NCBI GenBank assembly: GCA_947311845.1
Contig: CAMZMU010000059.1
Span: forward strand, 37,995,226-38,059,225
Length of the DNA stretch: 64,000 nt
Origin: Poa pratensis
Lineage: Eukaryota; Streptophyta; Magnoliopsida; Poales; Poaceae
Direction of reading: 5' to 3'
Shown: piece by piece, positions 1 through 12,344 of the stretch
Numbering within the stretch: the first letter of the stretch is position 1
How the letters are laid out: each line of letters starts with the position of its first letter
Position numbers and translations under genes: made by a program
Notes under the pieces: model-generated
The model's input: the letters and a program-made list of their open reading frames with translations, nothing else
The model's database searches: none
What the model was told of the DNA's origin: nothing

Positions 1-2665
1 AACTGAACCTCTTTGGCTGGGGTTGTTGATCGAGGCTGGGTCTATGCACATGCGCCATTTCTTGTCTTCTTTTTGTATCAAAGCGACCTCTGGGGCATTA
101 TCTTGCTGATGCGCGACTTCTCGGTGGGAATTTACCATCCGGTGGCTGCATCCTGTTGGCCGCCTCCGCGGTACCTCCAACGCGACTCGTTTTGAGCTGC
201 GATTACCGATCTGCGACTGATATCCGTGTGAGGAGTTGGCGATGCAAGCTTCTTCTGCGAGTGCTGAGCCTGCGTTCTCGCATTCTAACGCTCTCTGCCT
301 GTCTCCATATATTGTAATAACACCGTTTGGTCCCGGTATCTTTAACTGTAGGTAGACGTAGCAGGGGCGGGCGGTGAATTTGACATAGGCTTCTCTTCCA
401 AAGATCGCATGATATGAGCTCTTGACTGCTACAACCTCAAAGTCTAGGAGCTCTGTGCGGAAGTTCCGCTCTGTCCCAAAGCTAACTTCAAGGGTTATCT
501 TTCCGATTGGTCGCGTAACAGCTCCTGGGATTATGCCTTGAATTTCTTTCCTGGATGGTCGCAGCCGCGACTCGGGTATATTCATTCTTCGGAGCGTGTC
601 TTGATATAGGATGTTTACTCTTCCTCCTCCGTCCATTAGGACCTTACTTAACTTGTATCCCGCGACTTCAGGCGTGACCACAAGAGCTGGCTGTCCTGGA
701 TCTTTACTTCTGGGGGTGATCGTCGCGACTCCAAATAACCGATTGCTCTGTCCAACGACGGTACCTTTCGGCGTTGAAATCTGGCCACTCCTCCGGCTTC
801 CATCCGTTGTTTGTACTTCCACTGTATGAAACTGTCCTATGTTCCTTCTAGGTAAAACGTCAGGCCCTTGATGAGAGCTAGATTTATTCTTGTGCTGCAT
901 TGATCCATGCGGGCCGCATCTGGCGTGTCGCCTTCTTTCCACCTCCGGTAATAATGACATTGCGCCTTTGTGTGACTCGCTGGCCTGCCATCTCTCCTGC
1001 GATGTAAGTCGCAGGGAACGTCAAAGATCCCCTTGCAGTTATTAGGGAATGAGGCCTTATCACTTCCTTGCTCCTTCATCTGGTGTGCACGATGTTCAGT
1101 TTGCGCGACTTGCAATTTCTCTGTTGGGTTCTGTGATAAGCCGCCTGTCCCCTTATCTGTCTTTGCGTACTTGTCAGCTGTTGCCAAAAGCTGGTCGAAA
1201 CTATCAATCTTGTGCTCAGCGCGACTTAACTTGTGCACCAGCGGCTCAAATCTACAGTTCTTCCTCATAGCTTGTATTGCAGACTGTACTGTTAAGTTCT
1301 TGGCGGAGCCAAGGATCTCCGCGACTCTTTGATCCAGTCACCGCTTGATTCGTCCTCCTTTTGAACGCATTGTCTAAGGTTTTTCATGTCTTCTGTTTGG
1401 AATCTGTTAATGAACTTGTCCTTCAAGTCTTCCCATGTGCTTATTGATTTTGATGGCAGCTTTAACAGCCAATCCCTGGCTTCTCCCTGTATTGCCAAGT
1501 GGAAATATTTCGCACGCACTTCCTGAGTTACATCAGTCCCTGTCATGCTTGCCTCATAATCTTCTATCCATAAGGCAGGGTCTTGGTTACTGTGATAGGT
1601 GGTGACTCGCTGCGACTCACCGAAGTTCGGGGGGAAACGAGTGAGCCGTATTTCCTCTCCAAAACATGCTGGTCCTTTAATAATGAATAGGAGTTTACTG
1701 GCGCTGAATCTTCATCTGAGTCAGTTTCAATCTGGGCTGGCTGAGTCGCTCCGGACGTCTGTGACTCGCCTTCTATCTTCTTTTCTTTTTCCAATGATAC
1801 CTGCAAACCTGCTAGCTGGTTGACCACTTCTTCGACGCTGCACTTTTCTCCTCCCCATGATACCTCGTGTTGCGGCTCATTGGGCGTGACTCCATACATA
1901 TTTGCTTGTTGTAAGGCAGCGGTTTGCAGTAGATCGATCGCATGGCGAGCTTCCTTATCAGCTCGTGTGTCTCCAACCGGTGCTATCTTTGACAATATTC
2001 CTATCGCGGCATGCACGTTGCTCTCCGGGTCGCCGTGGAACTGTGGTTTCATCTCTCCTCTGTCCATCTTGATCTGATGCTTTTGCTGCCAACGACGGAG
2101 TCGCCAATCTTCTTCTTGGAGTTTCTTGCGCTCAGATGTCGTCTTGGTCCGGACCGCCTGATGCTTTTCTGCCAGCGACGGAGTCGTCGATCTTCTTCTT
2201 GGAGTTTTTCGCGCTCAGCCGCGAGTCTTTGCGCCTCTTCATAGAGTTCCGTCCTGATAGCTTCAATTTCTTCAATCTTGAGGTCTCCTTCCTGATTTGG
2301 TAGAGATCCCCAAACAGGTCTTGTCGGAACGGGGATGGGTAGTTTTGCTGTAGCTTGTTGCAGTTCCTCCAACACGTGGACCCTGACCGGCCGCAGTTTC
2401 TCCAACACGCGGACCCTGACCGCCCGCAGTTTCTCCCCCTGACTCGCTTCCTTGAGTCGCATCTATAGGTATGCGACTGACGGATCCGACGAAAACTTTC
2501 ACTGATCCGATGGGAACAATGTATCCAAACTCGATGTGATCCGCCTCGGGTCCCCACTCTGAGTCGTCGATGAAGGGGACTCCATTGATGTCTTCAACCT
2601 GGCCGATGGCGATGTCCTTGAAGCCTGATTTCGATCCTGCGCGGAACGTGCGCTTTTGACCGCAG
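1..2665 (-). mobile_element. Ty3/gypsy retrotransposon internal region, gag and protease part, degenerate
   Basis: Minus-strand reading gives, from right to left, an acidic gag N-terminus (stop-free 2067-1564), a retrotransposon gag core (1546-1292; motifs ARDWLLKLPS, TWEDLKDKFINRF), its continuation (1268-837; AMRKNCRFEPLVHKL), and a retropepsin-like region (about 780-200). The protease part shows LMDGGGRVNILYQDTL, where related elements have a D-G/S-G-type motif, followed by SSYHAIFGREAYVKF. The frame breaks near 1315, where an extra A in WIK..RVAEILG shifts the frame, and again near 835. Reverse transcriptase and integrase would lie left of the window. This is seen by translation; the family assignment is inferred. 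The broken frames make it a non-functional copy. Confidence 0.88.
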
Positions 2666-2683
2666 GCCCCACGGTGGGCGCCA
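2666..2683 (-). other. Primer binding site complementary to tRNA-Lys
   Basis: The plus strand here equals the 18-nt 3' end of plant tRNA-Lys(CTT) including CCA (GCCCCACGGTGGGCGCCA, tRNA recalled from memory). It sits 2 nt inside the LTR end, as expected for a minus-strand gypsy element, and fixes the element's orientation and the LTR boundary at 2686. Confidence 0.85.
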
Positions 2684-2959
2684 ACTGTCGTGGGTTTGTC
2701 ACGTCAGGTGTCATGGATGACTTCGTAGGTGTGGGATTACGCGAGTCAAGCATCTCCAGCTTGGGATCGCATGAACAAAGATCAACACAGATTTACCCAG
2801 GTTCGGCCCCCTCAATGTGAGGTAAAAGACCTACTTCCTGCCTACCCTAGATTGGTATTGATATGATAATCGAGGTGTTACAATGGAGGCGATCCGATCT
2901 GGTACTCGCCGTATGAGCTAGGGTTTTTGGGCTTGACCCCTCTAAGTCCTGCGAGTCCT

Positions 2960-2966
2960 CTTTATA
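2960..2966 (-). promoter_or_regulatory. TATA-like box in the gypsy LTR
   Basis: The minus strand reads TATAAAG about 275 nt upstream of the LTR end and its PBS. Position and orientation suit the LTR promoter of this element. Assigned by motif only. Confidence 0.4.
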
Positions 2967-3221
2967 TGCACAGAGGCTCGTCAGGTTACAAAGGAAACTT
3001 CCCCCGCAAGGAATATATTAACTGGAACCTATCCGGAGACTGGCTCGCCTCCGTGCCTTCTAGATTCTTCTCCTTCCGGCGGTTAGATGTTGGGTTTGAT
3101 CCCATGTGGGCTCTTGTCCATACGAGTAAAGCAAGTCGCACTGGGCCGCGGGTTAATCCAGAACCAGTTCCCCCGACAGGCTCCGGCGCCCCTTTCCTCC
3201 ATCGGGCCGGCTGAGTCAATC

Positions 3222-3346
3222 GAGAGAAGAAGAGAAGAAAAGAGAAAAGAGGAAAAGAGAGAAAGAAAAGAAAAGAAAAGAAAAGAAAAGAAAAGAGAAA
3301 GGAGAGAAAGAAAAGAAAAGAAAAGAAAAGAAAAGAGAAAAGGAGG
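3222..3346. repeat. Purine-only (AAAAG)n-type microsatellite
   Basis: An almost uninterrupted A/G tract made of imperfect AAAAG and GAGAA units, inside the gypsy LTR. The stop-free readings through it (RKEEKRER and its antisense FSFLFF type) are low-complexity artefacts. Confidence 0.9.
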
Positions 3347-3612
3347 TGTACCGGCTGGTTCTGTTTGGTTGACTGGCTGGCCAAGTCCCAATCCGGTTGG
3401 GGCTATCCGCTGCCCTCGTTTGGTCGGATGGCCGGCTGCGTCACGATCCGGCTGCCGCCGTTTGCCTGCATGGCCGGCTGAGTCTAGGCCGGCTGGAGAG
3501 GTCCGCCCGGCGAAAGCGGCCTTTCTTCTTCGAGCTCTGGCTGGCCGGCTTCTCCCAGCTCAGACGGACTCGGACGTCCCCGCTTCGACAACTCCAACTT
3601 CATCCCCGCATG

Positions 3613-4602
3613 TGATGACGTGGGACACATGTTCGTTGGAAGACACCAAGAGGAAGGTATGAAGCAGTGCAACAGCAAGTTTCCCTCAGTAAGACACCAA
3701 GGTTATCAGATCCAGTAGGAGCAAGAAGCACTTCTGAAGGTTGTCAACGGTGCCAGAAAAGTACTTGCGTGTGGAAGGGAGTTCGGCTGTTGACGTGGAA
3801 CCTGCACACAACACAATCAAACTACTTTGCCCCAACGAAGCAGGAAGGGTGTCAATCTTCCTGGCTGCTGAAAACAAAGGATTAAACGTATGGTGTGGAA
3901 AATACTATTTAATTGCAGAGAATGAAAAGGAACAATGATTGCAGTTGGTTGTATTATCAGTGTAAAAGAATGGACCGGGGTTCACAGTTCACTAGTGGTG
4001 TCTCTCCATAAAAGATAACTAACATGTTGGGTGAACAAATTACAGCTGGATCCATAGTCTAAAGATGAACTACTCACGGATCACTCCAGAGGTAGGCATG
4101 GTGATGTAGAGCCCTCCGGTGATGATTCCCCTCTCCGCAGGGTGCCGGGAAGAGCTTCAGAACCCTCCTGAGCTACGAAACTTTTCATGGCTGGAGACTC
4201 GGGTGTCTAGGGTTTTCCCGTGAAGATGAATAAATAGGCGAAAGGGCGGCGGCTGGAGCGACCCGAGGGGCCCACACCCCACCACGGCGTGGTTGGAGGG
4301 GGGCCGCGCTGCCCTAGGGTGTGGCGCCCTCCTTGGTCGCCTCCGTCTCTCCTTCGGACTTCGTGTACGTGTTGGAAAAATAGGAGGTCATGTCCAGGTT
4401 CGTCCAATTCCGAGAATATTTCCAGAACAGCTTTTCTGAAATACAAAAATAGCAGAAAACAGAACTGGCACTGTGGCATCTTGTTAATAGGTTAGTCCCA
4501 GAAAATGCATAAAAATGCTATGAAGTGTATGTAAAACATGTAACAATTGGTATAATATCAACATGGAACATCAGAAATTATAGATACGTTTGAGACGTAT
4601 CA
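3613..4602 (-). mobile_element. Sabrina-like gypsy element, 3' LTR
   Basis: The plus strand runs TGATGACGTGGGACAC ... GAGACGTATCA; the minus strand therefore starts TGATACGTCTC and ends CATCA. The LTR is 990 nt and nearly identical to 8525-9541, which carries about 27 extra nt near 9088 and a few substitutions. The purine tract CTAAGCTTGGGGATGCT at 4603-4619 (minus strand) is the polypurine tract. A TATA-like TATTTAT lies near 4230 on the minus strand. The LTR start resembles wheat and barley Sabrina/WHAM LTRs as I recall them. Confidence 0.85.
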
Positions 4603-7197
4603 AGCATCCCCAAGCTTAGTTCTACTCGGTAAAACGATAAAAACAAAATAATTTCTGAGGTGACATGCTACCATCATAATCTTGATCAAATAGTATTGTA
4701 AAGCACATGTTATGAATGAAGTGATCCAGGTCAATGGTCTATAGTTTGCTAGCAAGTAGATAATGAGCAAACAACTGAATCATATAAGCAAAAACTTTTC
4801 ATGAATAGTACTTTCGAGACAAGCATCAAAGAGTTTTGCATAAGAGTTAACTCATAAAGCAATAGATTCTAAGTAAAAGGTATTTAACCAACACAAAGGA
4901 AGATTTAAGCTTCAGCAATTGCTTTCAACTTTCAACATATATATCTCATGGATATTTGTCAACACAAAGCAATATAATAAGTGCAATATACAAGCATATA
5001 AAAATTGTTGCACCAAAGTTGACACTAGTGTTTGCTTCTGAGATAGAAAGAAGTAGGAAAACTGACTCAACATAAAAGTAAAAGAAAGGCCCTTCGCAGA
5101 GGGAAGCAGGGATTAAATCATGTGCTAGAGCTTTTTAAGTTTTTGAAATCATATAGAGAGTAAAAATAAGTTTTGGAGGTGTTTGTTAATTGTCAACGAA
5201 TCAGAAAATGGAAAGTACAATATGACCCCTGCCAACCAGACTTTTAAGAGCGGCTCCCATGAAGGACGTTATTTCTACCAGCAAGGCAGATCATCCCTCT
5301 TCTCTTTTGTTTACACATGCAGATATTTCACTGTTTGTCATTGCTTGACTGATAAATCAGGGCAAAAATGTGAAGAGAATTAAGCGGTTAAAGTTGTAAT
5401 TAATTGGGACTGGGCACCCCATTTGCCAGCTCTTTTTGCAAAATTAATGGATAAGCGGATGTATATGCCGCTAGTCCGGTGGTAAAGTCTGTTTGACAGT
5501 TGACATAAAGACATCCACCCCGTCCTCATGAGCTTGGTAAACATTGACACAAAATAGGAGTAATAGTTTTGAATAGTTTAAAGGTAGCACATGAAAATTT
5601 TACTTGGAGTGGCAAGGAAATACCACATATAGGTAGTTATGGTGGACACAAATGGCATGGATTTTGGCTCAAGGTTTTGGATGCACGAGAAGCATTCCCT
5701 CTCAGTACAGAGTTTAGGCTAGCAAGGTTATTTGAAGCAAACACAGGATATCAACCGACACAGCAAGACTTATATGAAAACATATTGCAAGCATTATAAG
5801 ACTCAACATTGTCTTCCTTGTTAACCAAACCCTTTTACTAGAAAATATCTAGACCTTAGAGATACCAATCATGCAAACCAAATTTCAACGAGCTTTACGG
5901 TAGTTCTTCATTAATAGGTTTTAACTACATGATACAAAAGCTTAAACATGAACTACTTGATAACTCAAAACAATTGACAAGTATCAAATTATCCAATACA
6001 GTGATCTACAAGAATATGTAAGCTTTTTCCATTATACCATCTACCACATGCAGCATTTTCTGTTCCAACCAAACACCAATCAACTTATTTCAACATAAAC
6101 TTATAAGTGAAGCAAGAGAGTACTTTCTTTAAAAGAACTAACAGCTCTGAATAAGAGATGCATGCAAAACAGGAGCTAAAAGCATAGCAATAGCTAGATA
6201 AGAATACTCAACAAGTATAAGTGAAGAATAGGAGTATTCATATGAAAAAGCGGAGCGTGTCTCTCTCCCAATCAAGAATGCTAGGGTCCAATCAAGTTGA
6301 CCAAAGAAAAAAATAAAATACTGAAAATAAAAGCACACAGACGCTCCAAGTAAAGCACATATGATGTGAAAGAATTAAAATATAGTTTCACTAGAGATGA
6401 CCTGATAAGTTGCTGATGAAGAAGGGGATGCCTTGGCATCCCCAAGCTTAGACGCTTGAGTCTTCTTGAAATATGCTGGGGTGATCCATGGGAGCATCCC
6501 CAAGCTTAAGCTCTTCACTCTTCTTGATCACATTATATCATCCTTCTCTCTTGACCCTTGAAAACTTCCGCCACACCAAACTCAGAGTAATTCTCATTAG
6601 AGGGTTAGTGCACAATCAAAAACTCACATGTTCTATAAGGACACAAACATGACCGTTACTTTTAACATTAACTACTGCCACTGATGTTATGTGAAGCTCT
6701 TCACCCTAAAAAAGAATTCCACTCAACACTAGTAAAAGAGAGAATGCAAAAATAAAAGACAGAATCTGTCTAAACAGAACAGTCTGTAAAGACGAATTTT
6801 TTCGAGGCACTTACGTTGCTCAGATCGAAAAACTCAAACTAACGAAAGATGCGTACATATCTGAGGATCACGCACAAAAATTTGCAGATTTAAATAATTT
6901 TTCTGTGATTTTACAGAAGTAAAACGGTGAACAGCAGAAATCTGTTCCTGCGCAGAAATCCAAATCTAGCATCATCTTCCTATTAGAGGCTCCTTGGCAC
7001 AACAATGCGATAAAATAAAGATACAAAGGAATTGTTACAGAAGTAAACAACTCCTTGACTAAAAACTGAAAACAAAAGATAATGGGTTGCCTCCCAAAAG
7101 CGCTTTCTTTAATGCCTTTTAGCTAGGCTTGAAGATTTTAATGATGCTCTCATAAGAATAAGAGTTGAAAAACAAAGAGAGCATCAAGAGGCAAATA

Positions 7198-8198
7198 TCA
7201 AACACATTTAAGTCTAACCCACTTCCTATGCAAAGGAATCTTGTAACAAAATAAATTATTGAAGCATAAAGCAACTAGCATAGAAAGATGAAACAAATAA
7301 AACTTCAAAACTTTCAACATAAAGAGAGGTATTTTAGCGACTTGAAAACTTTTACAACCATATTTTCCTCTCTCATAATAACTTTCAGTAGCATCATGAA
7401 CAAACTCAACAATATAACTATCACATAAAGCATGCTTTTCATGATCTACAAACACATAATTTTTATTAAGCTCAAAAACAGTGGGGTCATTAAACCCACT
7501 TTTGACAATAGTAGTATAATAAATATCATTAGGCAATATAGGACCATCATCAAGAGCATTATCATATATAACATTAGGGAGCACATTTTTACTTTCTGCA
7601 ATTTCCTTTTCTTGAGTCAAGGAGGTTGTTACTTCAAATTTATCAAAAGGAGATATTTCAATAGAATCATGACATTCAACAATATAGCATTTCTCCTCCT
7701 TAGGTAGGCATGGAGGGTAATCATATAATGTAAGAGTTAAAGAGTTACTATCATTAGAAGGTAGATCCTCCTTTTGATCATCACTCTCTTCCTCTTTTTC
7801 ATCAAATGAGCTTTCAGTTTCAGCAGTTTCTTCTCCCACAGGTTCCTGAAAGGTAGCAAGTTGTTCTGGAGAATAAGTTTTCTCAAGAAATTCAGTGATA
7901 TAAGGATTATCATTGTAATATTCAAGGCAATAACCAAGTATAGCAAAATTTCAGATTTATAAGGAGAATCATCATCGTGAATAACCAGCAATTTCATAGG
8001 CACCTTAAAAACAAAAAATTCTTCAGTTTGTTCAAGATTACCAAAGTCATAGTTTCCTTTAGCATAAGCAGCCAAGGTTTCATTATCATTATAATCACAT
8101 TGGAAAGGGAGGTGTTTATGCCTTCTACAACATAATGATTCATTAAAGCAGTAGGATTCATCATAAGTAGAGCACAAGTTCTTAGCAAAATAATTCAA
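7198..8198 (-). pseudogene. Broken acidic ORF of the Sabrina-like element (gag position)
   Basis: Two overlapping minus-strand frames, 8198-7737 and 7839-7198, read as one protein if the frame changes near 7950. The N-terminal part has FAKNLCSTYDESYCFNESLC. The C-terminal part is rich in D and E (SSFDEKEEESDDQKEDLPS) and continues KCYIVECHDSIEISPFDKFE. It occupies the gag position behind the PBS, yet I see no zinc knuckle (CX2CX4HX4C). Similar acidic ORFs are common in Triticeae Sabrina-type elements; their function is unknown to me. The frameshift suggests it is dead. Confidence 0.6.
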
Positions 8199-8496
8199 TG
8201 TACTTATTTGTTTCCATAAATGTACCCTTTTTTAGAAAAGCGGTATTCCTTATAATAATTTTGTTGATCATCAGTGAACCCACTTAGCCAACACGATTTT
8301 GTTTCAAAGAGAGAAACCATTGATATCAAGTAAACAACTAGACATAATAACAAACCGAAATAAACTGATGCAGAAAACTAATTTTTTTGTGTTTTTGATA
8401 AATAAAGCAAACAAGATAAAATAAAAATAAACTAAGCAAGACAAAAACAAAGTAAAGAGATTGGAAGCGTGAGACCCCCTTGCAGAAATCTCTTAC

Positions 8497-8514
8497 TCCC
8501 CGGCAACGGCGCCA
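8497..8514 (-). other. Primer binding site complementary to tRNA-Asp
   Basis: The plus strand reads TCCCCGGCAACGGCGCCA, the 3' end of plant tRNA-Asp(GTC) plus CCA as recalled. It lies 10 nt from the LTR start at 8525 and shows that transcription runs leftward from the 8525-9541 LTR. Confidence 0.88.
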
Positions 8515-8524
8515 GAAAAATGCT

Positions 8525-9541
8525 TGATGACGTGGGACACACGTTCGTTGGGAGACCCCAAGAGGAAGGTATGAAGCAGTGCAGCAGCAAGTTTCCCTCG
8601 GTAAGATACCAAGATTATCAGATCCAGTAGGAGCAAGAAGCACTTCTGAAGGTTGTCAACGGTGCTAGAAAAGTACTTGCGTGTGGAAGGGAGTTCGGCT
8701 GTTGACGTGGAACCTGCACACAACACAATCAAACTACTTTGCCCCAATGAAGCAGGAAGGGTGTCAATCTTCCCGGCTTGCTGAAAACAAAGGATTAAAC
8801 TTATGATGTGGAAAATAGTGTTTAATTGCAGAGAATGAAAAGGAACAATGATTGTAGTTGGTTGTATTATCAGTGTAAAAGAATGGACCGGGGTCCACAG
8901 TTTACTGGTGGTGTCTCTCCATAAAAGATAACTAACATGCTGGGTGAACAAATTACAGCTGGACCCGTAGTCTAAAGATGAACTACTCACGCATCACTCC
9001 GGAGGCAGGCATGGTGATGTAGAGCCCTCCGGTGATGATTCCCCTCTCCGCAGGGTGCCGGGAAGAGCTTCAGAACCCTCCCGAGCTAGGGTTGACGACG
9101 GCGGCGGCTACGGAACTTTTCGTGGATGTAGACTCGGGTGTCTAGGGTTTTCCCGTGAAGATGAATAAATAGGCGAAAGGGCGGTGGCTGGAGCGACCCG
9201 AGGGGCCCACACCCCACCACGGCGCGGTTGGAGGGGGGGTCGCGTTGCCCTAGGGTGTGGCTCCCTCCTCGGTCGCCTCCGTCTCTCCTTCGGACTTCGT
9301 GTACGTGTTGGAAAAATAGGAGGTCATGTCCAGGTTTCGTCCAATTCCGAGAATATTTCCAGAACAGCTTTTCTGAAATACAAAAAACAGCAGAAAACAG
9401 GAACTGGCACTGTGGCATCTTGTTAATAGGTTAGTCCCAGAAAATGCATAAAAATGCTATGAAGTGTATGTAAAACATGTAACAATTGGTATAATATCAA
9501 CATGGAACATCAGAAATTATAGATACATTTGAGACGTATCA
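8525..9541 (-). mobile_element. Sabrina-like gypsy element, middle LTR (5' LTR of the left unit)
   Basis: 1017 nt, the same LTR as 3613-4602. It is flanked on the left by a PBS and on the right by a polypurine tract (9542 onward, identical to the one at 4603). It therefore works both as 5' LTR of the left unit and as 3' LTR of the truncated unit to its right. Relative to 3613-4602 it carries a GACGGCGGCGGCTACGG-containing segment near 9091. Confidence 0.85.
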
Positions 9542-10930
9542 AGCATCCCCAAGCTTAGTTCTACTCGGTAAAACGATAAAAACAAAATAATTTCTGAGGT
9601 GACATGCTACCATCATAATCTTGATCAAATAGTATTGTAAAGCACATGTTATGAATGAAGTGATCCAGGTCAATGGTCTATAGTTTGCTAGCAAGTAGAT
9701 AATGAACAAACAACTGAATCATATAAGCAAAAACTTTTCATGAATAGTACTTTCGAGACAAGCATCAAAGAGTTTTGCATAAGAGTTAACTCATAAAGCA
9801 ATAGATTCTAAGTAAAAGGTATTTAATCAACACAAAGGAAGATTTAAGCTTCAGCAATTGCTTTCAACTTTCAACATATATATCTCATGGATATTTGTCA
9901 ACACAAAGCAATATAATAAGTGCAATATACAAGCATATAAAAATTGTTGCACCAAAATTGACACTAGTGTTTGCTTCTGAGATAGAAAGAAGTAGGAAAA
10001 CTGACTCAACATAAAAGTAAAAGAAAGGCCCTTCGTAGAGGGAAGCAGGGATTAAATCATGTGCTAGAGCTTTTTAAGTTTTTGAAATCATATAGAAAGT
10101 AAAATAAGTTTTGTGAGGTGTTTGTTAATTGTCAACGAATCAGAAAATGGAAAAGTACAATATGACCCCTGCCAACCAAACTTTTAAGAGCGGCTCCCAT
10201 GAAGGACGTTATTTCTACCAGCAAGGCAGATCATCCCTCTTCTCTTTTGTTTACACATGCAGATATTTCACTGTTTGTCATTGCTTGACTGATAAATCAG
10301 GGCAAAAATGTGAAGAGAATTAAGCGGTTAAAGTTGTAATTAATTGGGCCTGGGCACCCCATTTGCCAGCTCTTTTTGCAAAATTAATGGATAAGCGGAT
10401 GTATATGCCGCTAGTCCGGTGGTAAAGTCTGTTTGACAGTTGACATAAAGACATCCACCCCGTCCTCATGAGCTTGGTAAACATTGACACAAAATAGGAG
10501 TAATAGTTTTTGAATAGTTTAAAGGTAGCACATGAAAATTTTACTTAGAGTGGCAAGGAAATACCACATATAGATAGTTATGGTGGACACAAATGACATG
10601 GATTTTGGCTCAAGATTTTGGATGCACGAGAAGCATTCCCTCTTAGTACAGAGTTTAGGCTAGCAAGGTTATTTGAAGCAAACACAGGATATCAACCGAC
10701 ACAACAAGACTTATATGAAAACATATTGCAAGCATTATAAGACTCTACACTGTCTTCCTTGTTAACCAAACCCTTTTACTAGAAAATATCTAGACCTTAG
10801 AGATACCAATCATGCAAACCAAATTTCAACGAGCTTTACAGTAGTTCTTCATTAATAGGTTTTAACTACATGATACAAAACCTTAAACATGAACTACTTG
10901 ATAACTCAAAACAATTGACAAGTATCAAAT
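9542..10930 (-). mobile_element. Sabrina-like element, second truncated internal region
   Basis: Co-linear copy of 4603-5989 with scattered substitutions and single-base indels. Similarity stops abruptly at ...AAGTATCAAAT (10930). The rest of the internal region and an outer LTR are missing, so the second unit keeps only its 3' end. Confidence 0.82.
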
Positions 10931-11219
10931 AAGCCACCCCGTCAGTCATGCCGTAGCTACCCCTCAAGTAAGCCACCCCATGGCATATGCTGTGAAGATC
11001 CCACGTCAGTCGGCAAGGCCGTCGAAGTAGCGCGTTGCTCCGAACACGTCTAGCTCACCACCAGAGTTATCGTACCAAGCGCGGTGCTGCATTGTGAATG
11101 TTTGAGATGGCCGGAGAAAGTATTGGTTGTGTGTGCATGCTTGTGTGAATTGCACGTTTATAATGGAGCTGCCGAGGTGGAGGGGAGATGTCTGTTGGTG
11201 GATTGGATTGCATGGCTGA
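10931..11219. other. Unique-looking sequence with a short GGELDVF-containing ORF
   Basis: The minus-strand ORF 11092-11006 (28 codons) contains DNSGGELDVFGATRYFDG and ends in a stop. It reads like the terminal exon of a plant gene but is too short to name. No acceptor or upstream exon was found. It may be a gene scrap left beside the truncated retroelement. Confidence 0.3.
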
Positions 11220-11630
11220 GAGCATCTCCAACCGGAGTTGCCAAACCGCCCCCAAACGTCCGGGCGGACAGCCCGGACACGATTTGGGCTAAAAACATGC
11301 ACCCAACCGCCTCTCCCAAACCATCCCCAAACGTCCGGGCTATCCGGCAACCCCCAAAGCCATCCCATATGTGGTGAGGGTTTGGGGGCGACCGGACGCG
11401 TCCGGGCGGAAAGCTTTTCCTTTGTTTACCTTTCTTTTATCCTTCATAGATTCTTCTCTCTCCTTCTACACCAATCACATGCAAATGACCCCACATTTTG
11501 AGTAGACTTTGAGATACATGGTTGGAGGAGACCACTTTTAGGGCCGGTCCGGTCACTGTCCGCGGACACGCCCGGACGTGTCCACGGACAATTTGGGGGC
11601 CAAATTTGACCATTGTGGTTGGAGATGCTC
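11220..11630. mobile_element. MITE, 411 bp, TIR GAGCATCTCCAACC
   Basis: Perfect 14-nt terminal inverted repeats: GAGCATCTCCAACC at 11220 and GGTTGGAGATGCTC ending at 11630. They are flanked by TGA on both sides (11217-11219 and 11631-11633). The interior is CpG-rich, with several CCGGACG/CGTCCGG motifs. The 3-bp duplication points to PIF/Harbinger, but TGA is not the canonical TWA, so the superfamily is left open. Confidence 0.75.
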
Positions 11631-11964
11631 TGAGAGGGAATGAATTTATGGCGCAGCATGAGCTGGTGCATCCAGTGTCAACTGTCATGTACTCATGTGC
11701 CAGGAAAGCAAAATGAGTTTTAATGCATGAAAGTGGGGCAAAGCTTGTAAGTGCTAATCACAGAAAAATTATTTAAATCTGCAAATGTAGTAAGTGCTAA
11801 TCTGAGCTCATTCGGTTTCAGGAACACTACTACATTTTTACCTATCCAGTACTGTACCAGATGCGAGTCTTGACCTCTCTGGGATGGATATGAGGATTAT
11901 TGTCCATGAACGGGGATGATTTTTTTTTGAGAAATCTATATATAGGCGCTGCACCGGATTTTTA

Positions 11965-12344
11965 GGCCCTCTTTGGATTGTAGGATTTTTGTTGCAATTT
12001 TGGAGGGTTTGAATACTATGGAAGCCTTTTGGATCATAGGGGTGGGCCATCAAATTCCTACGTAATCCATTCCTATGCCTGCAATTTCATAGGATTCTGA
12101 ACATGAGATTAAACCTCATTTTAATTTTCCTACACGGAGTCCAATGCGCTTTCACTTTGTCTCTCTCTACTCTCTCTCATCAATCCTTCAAAATTCACGT
12201 GTTCAATTCCTGCGTACCATCCAAATGCACCTGCTGCAAAATTCTTGCGTTTCAGAATCCTGTGGGAATCCATTTCACATGACATCTCAATTATGTGTTT
12301 TCCGTATTCCTACGCTTTTTAAATCCTGCAATCCAAAAAAGACC
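11965..12344. mobile_element. Tourist-like (PIF/Harbinger) MITE, 380 bp
   Basis: Imperfect TIRs: GGCCCTCTTTGGATTG at the left, and GGTCTTTTTTGGATTG as the reverse complement of the right end. TTA duplications lie at 11962-11964 and 12345-12347. TTA target and GG-start termini are typical of Tourist elements. Confidence 0.8.

Larger units (their letters stand above)
2686..3612 (-). mobile_element. 5' LTR of the same Ty3/gypsy element, incomplete
   Basis: On the plus strand the LTR begins TGTCGTGGGTTTGTCACG directly beside the tRNA-Lys PBS; on the minus strand it ends ...CCCACGACA. It holds a TATA-like box on the minus strand and an AAAAG-rich tract. Its far end is not seen: the Sabrina-like LTR starts at 3613 and no matching continuation was found after 10930. 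The partner 3' LTR lies outside the window. Confidence 0.7.
4603..8524 (-). mobile_element. Sabrina-like gypsy element, internal region
   Basis: AT-rich 3.9 kb between two LTR copies. It carries the tRNA-Asp PBS at the right, a polypurine tract at the left and one broken acidic reading frame at 7198-8198. No reverse transcriptase, RNase H or integrase motif was found in translation, so this copy is non-autonomous. The leftmost 1.39 kb (4603-5989) is repeated at 9542-10930. Confidence 0.82.

Noticed and set aside
3083..3662. Lysine/glutamate-rich and phenylalanine-rich ORFs
   Set aside because: They are translations of the AAAAG microsatellite inside an LTR.
8497..8514. tRNA gene suggested by a tRNA-Asp 3' end
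   Set aside because: Only the 18-nt 3' end including CCA is present; it is a primer binding site. The same holds for 2666-2683 and 25215-25226.
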